From contig NXFV01001733.1 in the NCBI GenBank assembly GCA_002803225.1, positions 1 through 64,000 on the forward strand: a DNA stretch of 64,000 bases, read 5' to 3'. This stretch comes from Gamarada debralockiae (lineage: Eukaryota; Ascomycota; Leotiomycetes; Helotiales; Hyphodiscaceae). Position numbers and translations under genes: made by a program. Below, one piece after another: positions 35,974-47,591 of the stretch (position 1 is the first letter of the stretch; each line of letters opens with the position of its first letter). The notes beneath the pieces were generated by a model. The model was not told where the DNA came from and did no database searches. It saw nothing but the letters and a program-made list of their open reading frames with translations.

Positions 35974-37878
35974 ATGGAGACGGTGGCAAGGCTCGCAGGT
36001 TACTTTAAGTGGCAAAGATCAAGATGTGTTCTGGATGGAAGAGGGCAAGTACTAGATGCAAAGCTAGATGTTTTCACTACTGACGGTATGAAAAACCGGC
36101 CGATTGAATTAGATGGTAATTTACTAACACTTTGCATAGACGATGGCCGGGGCGACATTGCATGGGCAAGGAACATTTATGACGATGTGAAATCACGCGG
36201 ATTTCTTTGAGCTTCTTTGCCGGTGGATGGACACATGCGAATCGGCCACCCCAGTTGCTGGCAAGGTGACGATGTGGCTCTAGCTACAAGTGTCATTGAT
36301 GTTGGGACTGACGAGACGACTCATTTTTATTTGTCTCGAAAAGACAGACTGGAAGTTAGACGACCTTGAGTTACTGCTGGGGACACAACCCACCTCTCAA
36401 AACCGAAATTGCGACTGTTGAAGAGCGCTGTGAGAGGATCTGTTTTGAGTGCATACCTGCGTTGTTCCAGGACGTAATTGTTTTTACTCGTCGACTTGCC
36501 TACCTCTGGATTGATGCGCTTTGCATCATTCAAGACTCACCCTCCGATTGGGCGGACGAGGCTGCAAGTATGGGTTACATCTATAAAGAATCTTGTTACA
36601 ATTATCGCCGAAGCCTAGCGGACTGCAATGTCCGTATATTCGAAAGCACTGGGTCAGGTCGAGAACCCACGTTCTGTGAAATATTGTCGCATAGTACTGC
36701 AAATCATGCCCAGGGAATGCTTGTCCTTGGAAGAAATCGTGATTAAATCGACAGAATCGAGAGTCCCAGTAAGTCGTCGAGCACGGACATTGCCAGAGGA
36801 TATGCTATCCTGTCGCCTTTTGAGGTTCGCAGAGGGCCAGGTCTGGTAGCAGTGCAATGAAATCCAGTGCAATGAGAGGGATTGTCGAATCAGACGATAT
36901 TCTATGGTAAATTCATGTATGTATTGATATCTCTCAGGAGGGAAGAATTGGAGGGTTGCCAGAACCGGAGACATGATAAACAACCGTTGCCATAGCAACA
37001 ACCAGAGCATAGGTTTCACCTGACAGGGATCCATAGAGTCTGGGTAACAGTACAAATTGGGATTCCACTTTATCACCTCTACTTATTTTGAGACAAGGCG
37101 ATGAACAATTCAAAGGCCGTTACCGTAGCCCTCTTCATTGTTGGTACAGTACTGTCAACGATTTCTCTTCCCGGCGAATCATATATTACAAAGACCGGCT
37201 TCTTGCAATATCAGGGGCTGCGAAAGAAATGCAGCGACATATTTCCCCAGGACTACAAAGCTGGACTATTGTTAGGCGATATGACTCTAGGCCTGCTATG
37301 GCGGAGTCCTGGACCAGGAGCTGTGAAGGTGGGAGTTTGATGCAGCATCATACGTCGCTCCTTCTTGGAGCTGGGCTAGCCTTGGCTTCAGTGCTGTTGG
37401 AGGGCCTCAGCGGCGGCTTGATGACTAAAAGCTTTATGACTACCATCTGCCGGCCTATTCTCCATCCTTGTTGTACGTGTCCACGATAATCGAGGCTGAG
37501 GTTGGCACTCGCGGTGGGGATCCCTTCGGCCAAGTCATCTGGGGACATTTGAGTATTTGCGGGCCATTCCATAAAGTCTGCTCATGTAGAGTTCTTCACG
37601 AGTCCTTCGATTGTTCTGCTGAGAGTAGAGCCCCTTCAACTGGCATCAACTTGTTTTCTCTATTTGGCTCTCTAGCCGCCGGAGACACTCTTCGTAAGGA
37701 AGCCCTGGATATGAAAATGTTAGACAACCTTCCCTGCTGTGGCGAGATTGATTCCAAGCACGAAGCTTTGTATTATCTCCATATCACGTGGCTCGAATAC
37801 TACTACGTAGGCAAAAGAGTACACCTCGCTTACTGTCTGGTAATCAAAGATGCCGCGAACAGTATAGACCAAGTATGA
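35974..37878 (+). pseudogene. broken HET-domain gene
   Basis: Successive HET-domain landmarks appear in order but in changing frames: HPSCW...SVIDVG (about 36243-36318), TLSYCWG (about 36364), FQDVIVFTRRLAYLWIDALCIIQDS (about 36467-36540), then VTIIAEA with a stop and frame change (about 36595). Later come YYKDRLLAISGAAKEMQ (about 37180-37240), AGLLLGDMTLGLLWRS in another frame (about 37260-37310), APSWSWASLG (about 37350) and EVGTRGGDPFGQV..GHLSI (about 37498-37557). A stop (TAG) sits just before TLSYCWG. The shifts occur without room or signals for introns, so the gene is inactive. Intact HET proteins trigger heterokaryon-incompatibility cell death; here only the relic remains. The open frame at 35974-36207 may be its N-terminal part. 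Confidence 0.8.
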
Positions 37879-38300
37879 AAGAGTTTGGCTGGCTATTCTC
37901 TACGCTCTGATCGGCACCCCAACCTGGATAAATCGAACACTGACGATAATCTGAGAGTCCAGAAGTTTGGAGCAGCCTCATTACCGCCCCATATTCCAGC
38001 CGTCAGGTCAATCCGCTCTCAGGACTTCTGAAGAATGAAAATATGTAAAGACAATGGCCACTCAGCACTTGCCCATGATCATTCACGATTTCATTGAGTT
38101 TTGATGCGCTCGACTAAGATTGTGATATTGATTAGAACAGCGTTACCCTCAGAAACCAGCTTAGCTATGAATTACAAAATAAACATGTTCAAGAAGGAAA
38201 TCTAACGTTATGAAACCATAGATTCCTCGACTTCTATGCGTTCAACAAGAAACCCAACTTCAGCACTTCAGCAACTCAGCGCCTCGACCCGACGTAACAG
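37879..38300. other. intergenic, nothing seen
   Basis: About 420 bp between the HET relic and the end of the MOSC gene, without a recognisable frame or repeat. Confidence 0.5.
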
Positions 38301-38831
38301 CTACACGTTCCCCAAAGGCCGATGAGTCTTCGGCTTCTCAACATAAATCACATAACCGGGCTGCACATACCCATCCGCCTCCACAACGCCCATAACACCC
38401 ACCTTCCTCCCCGTAACCCTGCCCTTACTATCCTTAACCGCACACCGTTCCAACAACCCCTGCGGCCACTCCCCCAACCTCTTTTTCGGATCTCTCAGTC
38501 CCGTAACCCTAACAATCGCATGTCCCTCATGATCACCAAAATGCAATTTGGTTCCCTCATCCAAACCAACCAAATCCACGCCTTGTGTGGTGATATTTTC
38601 CCCCAACGCACCAGCGGACAGACTGAAGGCCGGGTGTTTTGAGGAGGGTTTGGAGAGCTCGGTGAAGAGCTCTGAGGCGACGAGGGAAACTTGTCGGAGG
38701 TTGGTGGAGGACGGCGAGGCGCTGCAGTGCACGTCGCCTTGTACGCCGAGGTTGTTGAGGAGGTAGATGTAGGAGGTGGGGGATTTGGAGAAGGAGTGTT
38801 GGGTTGACATTGAGACGGAGTAGACGGACAT
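38301..38831 (-). CDS. stand-alone MOSC-domain protein
   Basis: A single exon of 176 residues from the ATG at 38831. The open frame runs further upstream, but this ATG is the best start (an internal MSTQHSF is the alternative). The order of motifs is that of small MOSC proteins: RQVSLVASELF, then LSAGALGENITTQGVDLVGLDEGTKLHFG, then VRVTGLRDPKKRL, then RKVGVMGVVEADGYVQPGY. MOSC domains are beta-barrel folds related to the C-terminus of molybdenum-cofactor sulfurase and are thought to carry sulfur or bind the cofactor. Many relatives have Cys in a GLRxPC position; here that place is Lys (DPKK), while a Cys lies further on in ERCAVKD. The substrate is unknown. Confidence 0.88.
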   Translation of the reverse strand: MSVYSVSMSTQHSFSKSPTSYIYLLNNLGVQGDVHCSASPSSTNLRQVSLVASELFTELSKPSSKHPAFSLSAGALGENITTQGVDLVGLDEGTKLHFGDHEGHAIVRVTGLRDPKKRLGEWPQGLLERCAVKDSKGRVTGRKVGVMGVVEADGYVQPGYVIYVEKPKTHRPLGNV

Positions 38832-39686
38832 CTTTGCTGCGAGATATGAGGCAGGTATTGAAGTAGTACAAGAGCGGACTTCGGTGCCGCGAATAGCTCT
38901 GACTTGAGTCCAGGACGCGAAGGTGCGCAAAGTCTCTTGGATAGCGCTCTACTACGATCTCCGCCGGGTGTTCAAAGCTTCTTGAGTACCAAAGACGTGT
39001 GAGCGATTGATGTCCAGCTTCAAAAAGCAAATGGATTGTGAAATAAAACAACTTTGGAATGCGTCCCAAATTTAAAGATGGGTTGCGAAGGCCTAAGAGA
39101 GAGCTCCCCGCTATGAGATTGGCTTGGGCAGGAGGAGCTTCCAGAAGCTCACCCACTCGAGCCACGTCGCGGCCTCACATCCCAATCACGACTTCCACAC
39201 CACCTCCGTCACTGCGGTTATGCAGAGCTTTCGGCATCAGTGTTGGATCCTCGATAGCCCAACCCACCACGTGTGCATGTGATCAAGTCTAGCTAACGCA
39301 CATCACCATGCATGAACATGCAAGGCCAAGAACAACCAATAATCATTCTGTGAAAATGAATACATTGAGATCGCCCAAAGGTGGTATCATTGCAATGCCC
39401 GCGCAAACTGTATGTTTGTGATACACAGATCCTGAATTCAGAATCCCAGAATGAAGTCCCAATTCGTGCTCCAAACCCAAGCCTAAACCGTCGAAAGAAT
39501 TCTGAACGCCCCTTCCATGCATGCCTTGCAATCTGAATACTCTCATCCCTATTTCTTGTTCTTCCCACTCTCAAGACTAAGATCCAGGCTCCACAACGAA
39601 TCCCAAATCATCGATTTCTTCGCTGGACTTGTCCCTGTAGAGGTTGCGTTTGATTTCGTGGTATTCTACGCCACATCAGCGTACGC
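38832..39686. other. intergenic, promoter of the MOSC gene
   Basis: No gene is recognised. Frames on both strands here, including 38557-39165 minus, overlap the MOSC gene in another frame or match nothing. The right end contains the 3' region of ATG11. Confidence 0.5.
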
Positions 39687-42600
39687 TCAAGGGCCCATGA
39701 GCTCATCAATATTGGCACTTCGCACCTCGGGGTTCAATCCTCTGTCCGCACTCTCAGAGCTGTTCTGCTTACTCCCGGTCCTAATCATCTGCGCGCCAGT
39801 CTCCTCTTCCACGGGCGGTGTAGCAGCAGTAGGTTTGGGGCTAGCAGCATCTCCCACAACAGGACTTGCGGCTGGTACGGCACGTTTCGAGTTCGTGCTG
39901 CTGCGGCGACTGTCAAGACTCTTGCTGAGAGTTTTGTTGATGCCCTTCACTTCATCACTGGAAGATTTCTTCTTCCGTCTTTCTATCGTCCCAGTGGCGT
40001 TCTCAGTGTTTTCTTTCACAGTGCTTTTTGCTAGACCAGGAGTTGAGGGGGCGCCAGGCTTTTCTTCCGCTGCGTCGATGAGATACCAGCGCAAGCCATC
40101 AGAGAGATCGAATGGATTGTCGTCTTCGAACGAGTCGCCGCCGTTGCTGGTCTCGCCGAATGATCTTCCGTCAGACACATTGGGATTTGTGCTTGACATG
40201 GATTTCGACAAGTCCACGACGCGATCTTCAATTTTGTGGATGCGGGCAAGAAGCCAATCTCGGCTCCGAAGCTTATGCGAGTCTTGCTCTCGAAGGAAGT
40301 AATGAGGAGCTCCGACGTTGAAAGCTGCCCATGCGCCCGTAGCTTGATTCCGTGTAGGCAAGAACAGTGCTAGATCGCCTTCCTTGAAGTTCTTGAAAGC
40401 GATTTTCTCGTGGGCTTCTTTCTGAGCTATGTGAGACTTTTCCCGATATGCACGAGCATCTTTCGAGTACTTCTTTGCTGTGTACTCGATATCTTTGATC
40501 CGCTTCGTGATGACCTCACAGAAAGCTTCCACATCGAAGCTGCCAATAGCATTGAGATATGCGTCGTATTTCTCTGATTCGGTTTCCGAGTCGTCGTTGT
40601 GCATCCAGTAAAGTAAATCTAGGTCTCCACTGTCAACCATAGCTTTCCTAGTGACTGCCCCTGAAATGCTCCGCTTGATAGTGGACCCAGGATCCGACGA
40701 ATCGTTGCCAATGTTGGCAGTTGAGCGGTCCGGTTTAGGCAATCTCTGAATCACCATAGAGTTGCCTTCCCGAGTCACAGAATAGCTCAGTCGCTCCAAG
40801 AGCCTGCACAATCGATCATTTTGAGCATAAACACGTTGCGTGAGATCCTTTGCTCTTCCAGTTCGGGCTTCGAATCTGCGGTTAAGGTTTTCATGCTTCG
40901 CTTGAGCTGATTGAAACTTTTCTTGGTACATTCGTGATTCTTCTTCGAGGCCTCCGATCCGAGATTGTCTGGCAGCTAGATCTTCCGACATGCTTGTGAC
41001 TTTGCGTTCTTCTTCCTCAAGACGAGTGCGAAGTGCTTCTGAACCGGTTTCACCATCAGCAATCTTGGTCCGCAGTGTAGTCAGCTGGTTGCGCTCATCA
41101 GCCAGCTCGGTCTCCAGAGCTGTGAATTTCGCTCGTTCTCCTGCCAATGTTTCGCGGAGGTGTAAGGACTCCATCTCTTTGGTGGATAGCTTCTCCCGAA
41201 TCTCCGCCATTTCTGACTGAAAGCTTTCCAGTGAAGCTTGAGCAGTATTCCGATCCGATCGCGCAATGACTGCATCACTCCTCGTCGATTCAAGTATAGT
41301 AATAATGTCTCTAGACGTACTGATCAATGCATCCCTGAGAGTATTGAAATCATCAGGAATTGTAGACTCCGCACACAACTGTGAATAAACATCTCGCAAA
41401 GCTTTCTGATGCTCGTCAACAGTCGATTCCGCTAATTCGGCACGAGCCAACAATGCCTTATTCTCATCCTTGATTTTTTGAAGCTGCTTCTCCAACGTTT
41501 CGTTGGTCTCCCGCTGTAGTCTTGCGTCGTTTCGGAGATAATCGACCTGTCCTTGTGCTTTCTGAGCATCGGCTGTTGTTTCTTTTCGCAACTTCTCGAG
41601 CTCGTCTTGCAGAGAGCGTACACGATCATCGATGGTTGTCCTTTCGTTCTCACGAGAACCTAGATAGCGATCCATTTCATCCTCGAGTTCCTCTAGCTTG
41701 GCCTTCAGACGCTTGATCTCGCTCTCGAGAGACTTGCGCTCTTCAATGAACTCACGTTGCTGGGCCTCAAAGTTCTCCATGAGATCCTTCTTCATAGAAT
41801 TGGCTTCGTCAACCTGGGCCTTCATGGTGTTTGCAGAGGCGGTCTTGGCAGATATCTCCTTCTCCATTCCTGAAGCTCGCTCCCGCTCTGCAATGAGCTC
41901 GGCCTCAAGGGACAGGAGTTTCTGCTGGAAGGCTTTCTCATCCTGCCCCTGGTTTGCTGAAAATCTGCGTGATGAGACGGAAGATCGACGAGAAAGGTCG
42001 TCATTGAGGCGAGGAGAAGCAATGGGGTTCGAAGACATTTGATGATCGGGGTTTGGGTTGCCAGGTAGTTGAAAGACATTTCCCGTCGAGGTTTTGCTGA
42101 CGTGAGTTTGACGGTGAAGTAAGTCTTCGAGTCTCCGTACACGGCTTTCGGCAGTCTTGAGCTTGCTTTCCACTTTTGCTTTTTCATCTTGTATAGCGCG
42201 CATCAGGTCGTCATCGCCTCGCATCAAGAGAGCACTTCGCCCAAGAGCAGCTTCATGAATGCTACCATTCTTGAATGCCTTCGCACGCTTGCTTTGCTGC
42301 TTAGTGGGATTGTTGAGCTCCGAAAGAATCTTCGACACTTCCGTAACGGCAGTAGACTTTGCATCTTGGGCGCGCAAGATCTCAATAAGATCCTCTAGAT
42401 CCTGCCTTGATGCTTGAGGCCATTCTTCCTCTTCTCCGTGAAGATTTACTTCCAAACCCATGACTTTGCGCTCGGCTTTCTCACCCCAGAGAGAAGTCCC
42501 GATGTTCTTTTGCCACTTTCTCCGCCGTCTTGCTTCTTCATCTTGAAATGTTGCCATCTCATTCGCAAGAGTCGACGAATCTGATCTTACTTTATCGTTC

Positions 42601-43954
42601 CATTCCCTTCGTCGAATTGCCTCCGCCACAAAAGACGCGTACGTCACCGGCAGAGTCTTTAACGTTGAAAGAAGATTAAAGGCGTCGAACCCTTCCCCAT
42701 CCAGGTTTACAGAAGCAAACCTATTGCTGGTCTCACTGAGCATAGCAGTCAAGCTAGCAATGTCGTGCATAGCATCGAGAGAATCAGCGGCAACAGAATT
42801 CCGTACCTCTGTGGCAGACCGTAGAAGCTCGTCCATTTCTAGACTTCGTTTCGTCAGGTTTGGCAAGAAGTTCTTCGTATGCAGCAGCGCTGATTTGGAT
42901 GCCTGCGATATGCTTTTTGCAGTGTTTGCGTAGCCCAACACGCTCTCGTAGTCGTTGCTGACTCTCTTGGCAATCACTTCGATATCTTGCATCAACTGTG
43001 CTGGTTCGGTGGCTCGTCCGATAGCTGAGCGGGCTGGGCTTTTCTCTACTTTGTCGAATAGTTCATCAGTTCTTCTGATAACTTCGTCTACCTTTCTGCC
43101 CAGATCTGCGCTGTTTTGACTCAGTTGTGTGGATATGTTGCGGACAAGCTTTCCAGCTTTTTTGACCTCCTCTGCATCGACAAGATCCTCCAAGGTCGGT
43201 TTCCGCTGGCTCTTGCGTAGATCATGTCCGGTTATAAATCCTATCATCTCGGCGCTCACTGGGACCGATTTCAACCTGGCAACAGATCCCTCCCAATCCG
43301 TTCCAGCCATGTCTTGCTCCTTCTGCATATCCGTCGACCAAGCCTGGACATCGGCATTCTTTTGATCTAACGCTTTGACGTGCTTCTCCAAGTTCATAAC
43401 GGCAGAGTCCACCGCCCTCGTGATAACCTCCATCTCGTTATATCTTTGTTGCGCTGCATCTGACATAACAGCGCAGTCATCCGCCACTTTCAAGGCCCAT
43501 GACCGCCGGGCCATAAACAAATCCCTCCATGCTTGTAAATCGTTCGAATCAGCGATCGTATCTGGTGGTCTCGCAACGCTGTATTTGCCTGGTAACGGTA
43601 CCTCGGAAAGGAGTTGCTTTGCTGCAGCGGGTGTTGTCGGCTGGATAATTCGACGGTCGTATACGAAGATCTCTTTCTGTTTGCTATCAGCATGGGCGCC
43701 AGAGGAGAGTTAGATTTGGCGTACCTCTGTGAGTAATGCTTGGAAGCGTACTGCCCTTCCCTGGCCCGTCAGGGAGATGTGATCATGTACGGAAATCGAC
43801 GTATTCTTCGCTACCCAGCTTTTGAATGCATCTAGCCTAAGAAGAGTGAGCGCTGGCGCAGAGCAGGAAGCAGAGGCCCGACTTACGATGCAAAAGATCC
43901 AGGATCCGTTTGAAGGCGTTGGCCTGTATGCGCGATTAAAACCTGAAGAGCCAT
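39687..43954 (-). CDS. ATG11: autophagy scaffold protein Atg11
   Basis: Three minus-strand exons, 43954-43887, 43836-43725 and 43676-39687, join in phase (introns of 50 and 48 bp) to give 1389 residues. The start MALQVLIAHTGQRLQTDPGSF and the next block LDAFKSWVAKNTSI..HDHISLTGQGR form the ubiquitin-like N-terminus typical of fungal Atg11. The exon-3 start KEIFVYDRR..LPGKYSV..PPDTI follows, then RDLFMARRSWALKV. The middle is a long coiled coil. The C-terminal Atg11/FIP200 region is clear: AQNDRLCRLLERLSYSV, then DVEAFCEVITKRIKDIE, then FKNFKEGDLALFLPTR and HYFLREQD. Atg11 links cargo receptors to the Atg1 kinase complex in selective autophagy. The tail after about residue 1250 is Ser/Pro-rich. 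It is divergent with the CENP-H-like gene. Confidence 0.95.
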
Positions 43955-44209
43955 CCCCTTCTCTTCGGCCTACAGCTGCAGAAAGCTGCAGATTTATTCT
44001 TCGTCGCAGAAATGTTGGAGTTGTTGCGCATGACAGGGTGAGAGACATCACAAGGCTTCTTAGAATTAGGTATCTCGGCCTCGTTATATATCAGCCACAG
44101 TTAATTAGCCACACACGTGCCCGCTGGCCTGCGCGTCAGGTTATTCGCTCTTTCAACGCGAGAAAGGGTCCTTGAATTTACTTTCGTACAGTTTCCATGG
44201 TGAATTACG
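43955..44209. promoter_or_regulatory. shared divergent promoter, ATG11 / CENP-H-like gene
   Basis: Only 255 bp separate the two start codons, so both promoters must lie here. It contains a CACGTG-type E-box-like word (ACACACGTGCCC) near 44112-44123. No other element could be assigned. Confidence 0.6.
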
Positions 44210-45049
44210 ATGCAAGAAAATCAAGTTGAAGAAATGGAAGGGGTTGAGAGTACCAACCCGGACACCGGTAGCCACCCACTGATGACGGCAGATGAAAAGC
44301 GCGTTCTGGAACTCTATGACCGGCTGGAGGAGCTTCAGTTGGAAATCGCATTGCTCAAGGCGCAGGGAGTTCTGTCACAAGGTAGGTTGATTCAGGCTGT
44401 GTACATTATCACGTTTTCTTACCATTTCTAGATGAGCCAGCAGAAGCGTCCGAAGAGGATGTGAAGCAAGCTGAAGAAGAACTCTTGAAAGCCAAGGCTC
44501 GATATCAAGTGCGGAACAATATCATTGAAAGTGTCCTTGTGGCGAATCCCACCTTGAAGGCCGTTCATTCAGGAAGTAATGCGACAATCATTGAGCAGTA
44601 AGAAAGATATTCCTAAAGGACGCGAGCAGCACTTACAAAGCTTCAGAGATCTTCTTCCGCTCATTCAGAAGCGTGACGCTCTCTCCATTTCCTTGTCTGA
44701 ACTTGCGTCCAAAGTTCAATCAGCACGTAAGGAGTTGGAGAAGGTTGAACACGAAAACATCGTCAAAGCTCAGAAGAACGCTGAGTTATCAACGAAGATG
44801 CTTGCTTTGGCCGAGGAAGCAAACACTCAGAGGAAGGAGGACATCGATGATCCGAAGGCACGACAGCAGCTAGATGAATTGGAGGCTGAAATGAGGATTA
44901 GTCATCAACGATTCCGAATTATGAAAGGCACTGCGAGTGCGACTATTGCAGGAAGTGGTATTGATTGGGCTCGAGACCCGAAATTGTTGGCGATTGTACT
45001 GGATGAAGATGACAGTAGTCACAACTGGCCATCTTCTTCCCGCAGCTGA
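44210..45049 (+). CDS. CENP-H-like inner kinetochore protein
   Basis: Three exons, 44210-44381, 44432-44597 and 44647-45049, join in phase (introns of 50 and 49 bp) to give 246 residues. The protein is helical throughout: ADEKRVLELYDRLEELQLEI, then a heptad-rich middle (RDALSISLSELASKVQSARK), then the signature-like end RFRIMKGTASATIAGSGIDW followed by ARDPKLLAIVLDEDD. That C-terminal block is what I associate with fungal CENP-H (Fta3/Mcm16 group), a subunit of the constitutive centromere network. The family call rests on this motif and overall size; another small kinetochore coiled-coil protein is the alternative. It is divergent with ATG11. Confidence 0.75.
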
Positions 45050-47105
45050 AAATGCATCGAAGTTCTCGTGCAAGTGTCTTAGGTGATCCGACGACTTCAT
45101 CTCAAGCATAGATTTCAAGAATCTTCCCGATCCAAACATTTGTACTTAGCGGTCACGCTGCTGATGACAAAGTCTCCCAAGGCCTGAAGCATCCATATTC
45201 TACGCCAATGTTAGGCTTGATGTTATTGAAGTCCTGCTCTATTTGGTGCTCATATATTTGGCATCGACGAAAGGTTTAAGGTCTTCTTCAATCCGGTTCA
45301 AGGCTGGTCTTGTCGAGAGGATTCAGGTTGAGACGTGAAGCTTCACGCGATCTTATGCAAGAAGCCATGGGCTGGCGCCTCAAGCTGTTATTGGGCAAAA
45401 GAGATCGGCCAAAAGCATCAGAAGAATACGGTAGGTACTATTTACAGGTAAATATCCAGACCGAGATCCGTGAGAGGAAGAACGCCTACAAGATTTCCTC
45501 CAACGCATGATACTGGTAGATGCTGGATGCCATTGTGCCTTACGAGTTACAACTTTGATAGCTTCTGAGTAGACGATTTCAAAACTAATGCTGGGACCAT
45601 GATAGAAGAAGTTGGAGGACCAGCAAAGTAATGACCACTTCGTCTCTTACACTTACGATTTTGAAGACGGAAACGGGGTTGCCTTGCAGTTTGCAGTTGG
45701 GATCAAACTTCAGAGATGGAAGGAAAGACAGGGATCAGGGGTTAACGGAAGCTAATCTTGATTCGGCTACCATCCGGGGAACCAATGCAGCCTCATCAAG
45801 CACGTGATATCAAAATGGATCTCTGGTAACAAATGTTCATTTGACTTGTATTCAACCCTATTAGATATGATATAAATGTGAGCCATTTCGGTAGTGTTTT
45901 GCGGGTTTTGTGTATAATTATATCTCATCCGCGTGATGTAAACGCTGCGGGACAACGAGTGCCGACGTTTTGTGCCAAATCCAGTGCGATGCGATGCGCA
46001 CCCACCCACCACTACCAAAAACCGGCTGACAGGGAGGAATGCAACAACCCAAATGAGGTAGGATTTGAAATGCCTAGCTGTTTACAATCATTTGCTCGTT
46101 TGCTCATGTGCTTTGAATGAACTGTAAAGAAATGTAGACAGTTTCCATGAATGAAGAAGCATCAATCTGCCTGACTTTTGCTATGTTTGGAACATTAGGT
46201 ACGAAGACGAAAGGGGGGGAACATGGATGGCGTTGGCTGGTGCAGATTGCACACGAAATGACCAGCACGGAAGCAGGAGTGTGGTAAGCCTTTGTTATGC
46301 TGCTCGAATGGGCAAGCAAGGAAGGATGATGAGGGGGAGGTAGCTTTGTCCAATGAATGCAGGTTGTTTTGGGAACGCTATGAGGAAGGCACGCTAAAAG
46401 CGAGTGATCGCGCCTGCCGTACTTTTTCCTAGAGTACAGGCCCTCCCACCAAAAACCGCTCTGCCCTCAGTTCTCCCTCTTCCTCATACAAATCCTCCTC
46501 CCATACAAAATTCGCCCTCACAACTCAACACCGCAAAACACAAGTAAGTACTTACTCCCTACCAAAATAATCCGAATCTATTGGTCTCACAGACGTGCGC
46601 CTTTATTTGCACTTCTAATTGGCGCGTTTAACCAAAACACGACCAATTGCAAGCTTTCCTGCTACTTTCGCAGCATTCTGGCAATGGCTACGACCTTCTC
46701 GTCGCGTCATCTGTCGCGATATATCTTGTTGATCTCGTTGATGGGGATAATAGACTGACTCGATCATTACGAACACTAGGTCAACCAACAACCTCAATCC
46801 TCCATCCAAACAGAAAAAAACTTCATTGTACGTCCAATCACTCCAATTGCAATCTTGAAGTTTTTCAAAATCGCGATCGCGACCAAGTTGTCAACTTTGC
46901 GACCGCACCTCCCTCACATCTTGAACATCAACACTCGCGACAACGCCGCGTCCTACCACCAAATTCAACTACCGATTCCAACTCTCTTACCAACCACAAC
47001 AACCAACTCTTTTCAATCCGCGCACGTTCATTTCTGAGTCGCGATACTTTTGCGAACTCAACTGACAAACAATTCTTCCATTCAGAACCATCAACCACCG
47101 TCACC
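45050..47105. other. intergenic and NHP6 leader
   Basis: About 2 kb with no gene recognised. From about 46,430 the sequence becomes C/T- and CAAC-rich (for example 46440-46530 and 46780-47100), as in leaders of highly expressed fungal genes. A donor-like GTAAGTAC follows ACACAA near 46540, so the NHP6 leader may contain an intron. A long frame at 46647-47321 is incidental. Confidence 0.45.
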
Positions 47106-47591
47106 ATGCCAAAGGAAAAGACCACCAAGCGGGCCACCAAGGCCAGAACTGAGAAGAAGAAGAAGGGTTGGTTTTCCCAAACATTTCACCATCGTCGCGA
47201 TCTTGCTGACTTCCTTCAGATCCCAACGCGCCCAAGCGTGGCCTCTCCGCATACATGTTCTTCGCCAACGAGCAGCGTGAGAACGTCCGCGATGAGAACC
47301 CTGGCATCAGCTTCGGTATGATTGATCTTTCCCGACTATTCACTACTGTCACTGACGCGCATGATTACAGGTCAGGTCGGCAAGGTCCTCGGTGAGCGGT
47401 GGAAGGCATTGAACGAAAAGCAGCGCGCTCCATATGAGGCCAAGGCTGCTCAGGACAAGAAGCGATATGAAGATGAGAAGGCTAGCTACAACGTAAGTGC
47501 TGAACAGCCTTTGGGCGTTCGCAAACGTGTAGCAAGAGGTACTAATAAGAACATCGCACAGGCTGACGCCGAGGAAGAAGAAGAAGATTAA
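47106..47591 (+). CDS. NHP6: NHP6-type HMG-box chromatin protein
   Basis: Four exons, 47106-47166, 47220-47315, 47371-47492 and 47562-47591, join in phase to give 102 residues, the normal size for fungal Nhp6. A basic N-terminus ([20 protein letters not shown]) precedes one HMG box: [38 protein letters not shown], then [22 protein letters not shown] short acidic tail (AEEEEED) follows. It binds and bends DNA without sequence preference and assists nucleosome remodelling and FACT in the nucleus. The first intron uses a less common donor, GTTGGT; its acceptor (CTTCAG) and branch point (GCTGAC) are standard. Confidence 0.95.

Noticed and set aside
38557..39165. 202-residue minus-strand frame rich in Arg/Leu
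   Set aside because: It overlaps the MOSC gene in another frame and has low-complexity composition.
46647..47321. 224-residue plus-strand frame across the NHP6 start
   Set aside because: It covers the leader and first exons of NHP6 out of frame; the spliced HMG-box reading is unambiguous.
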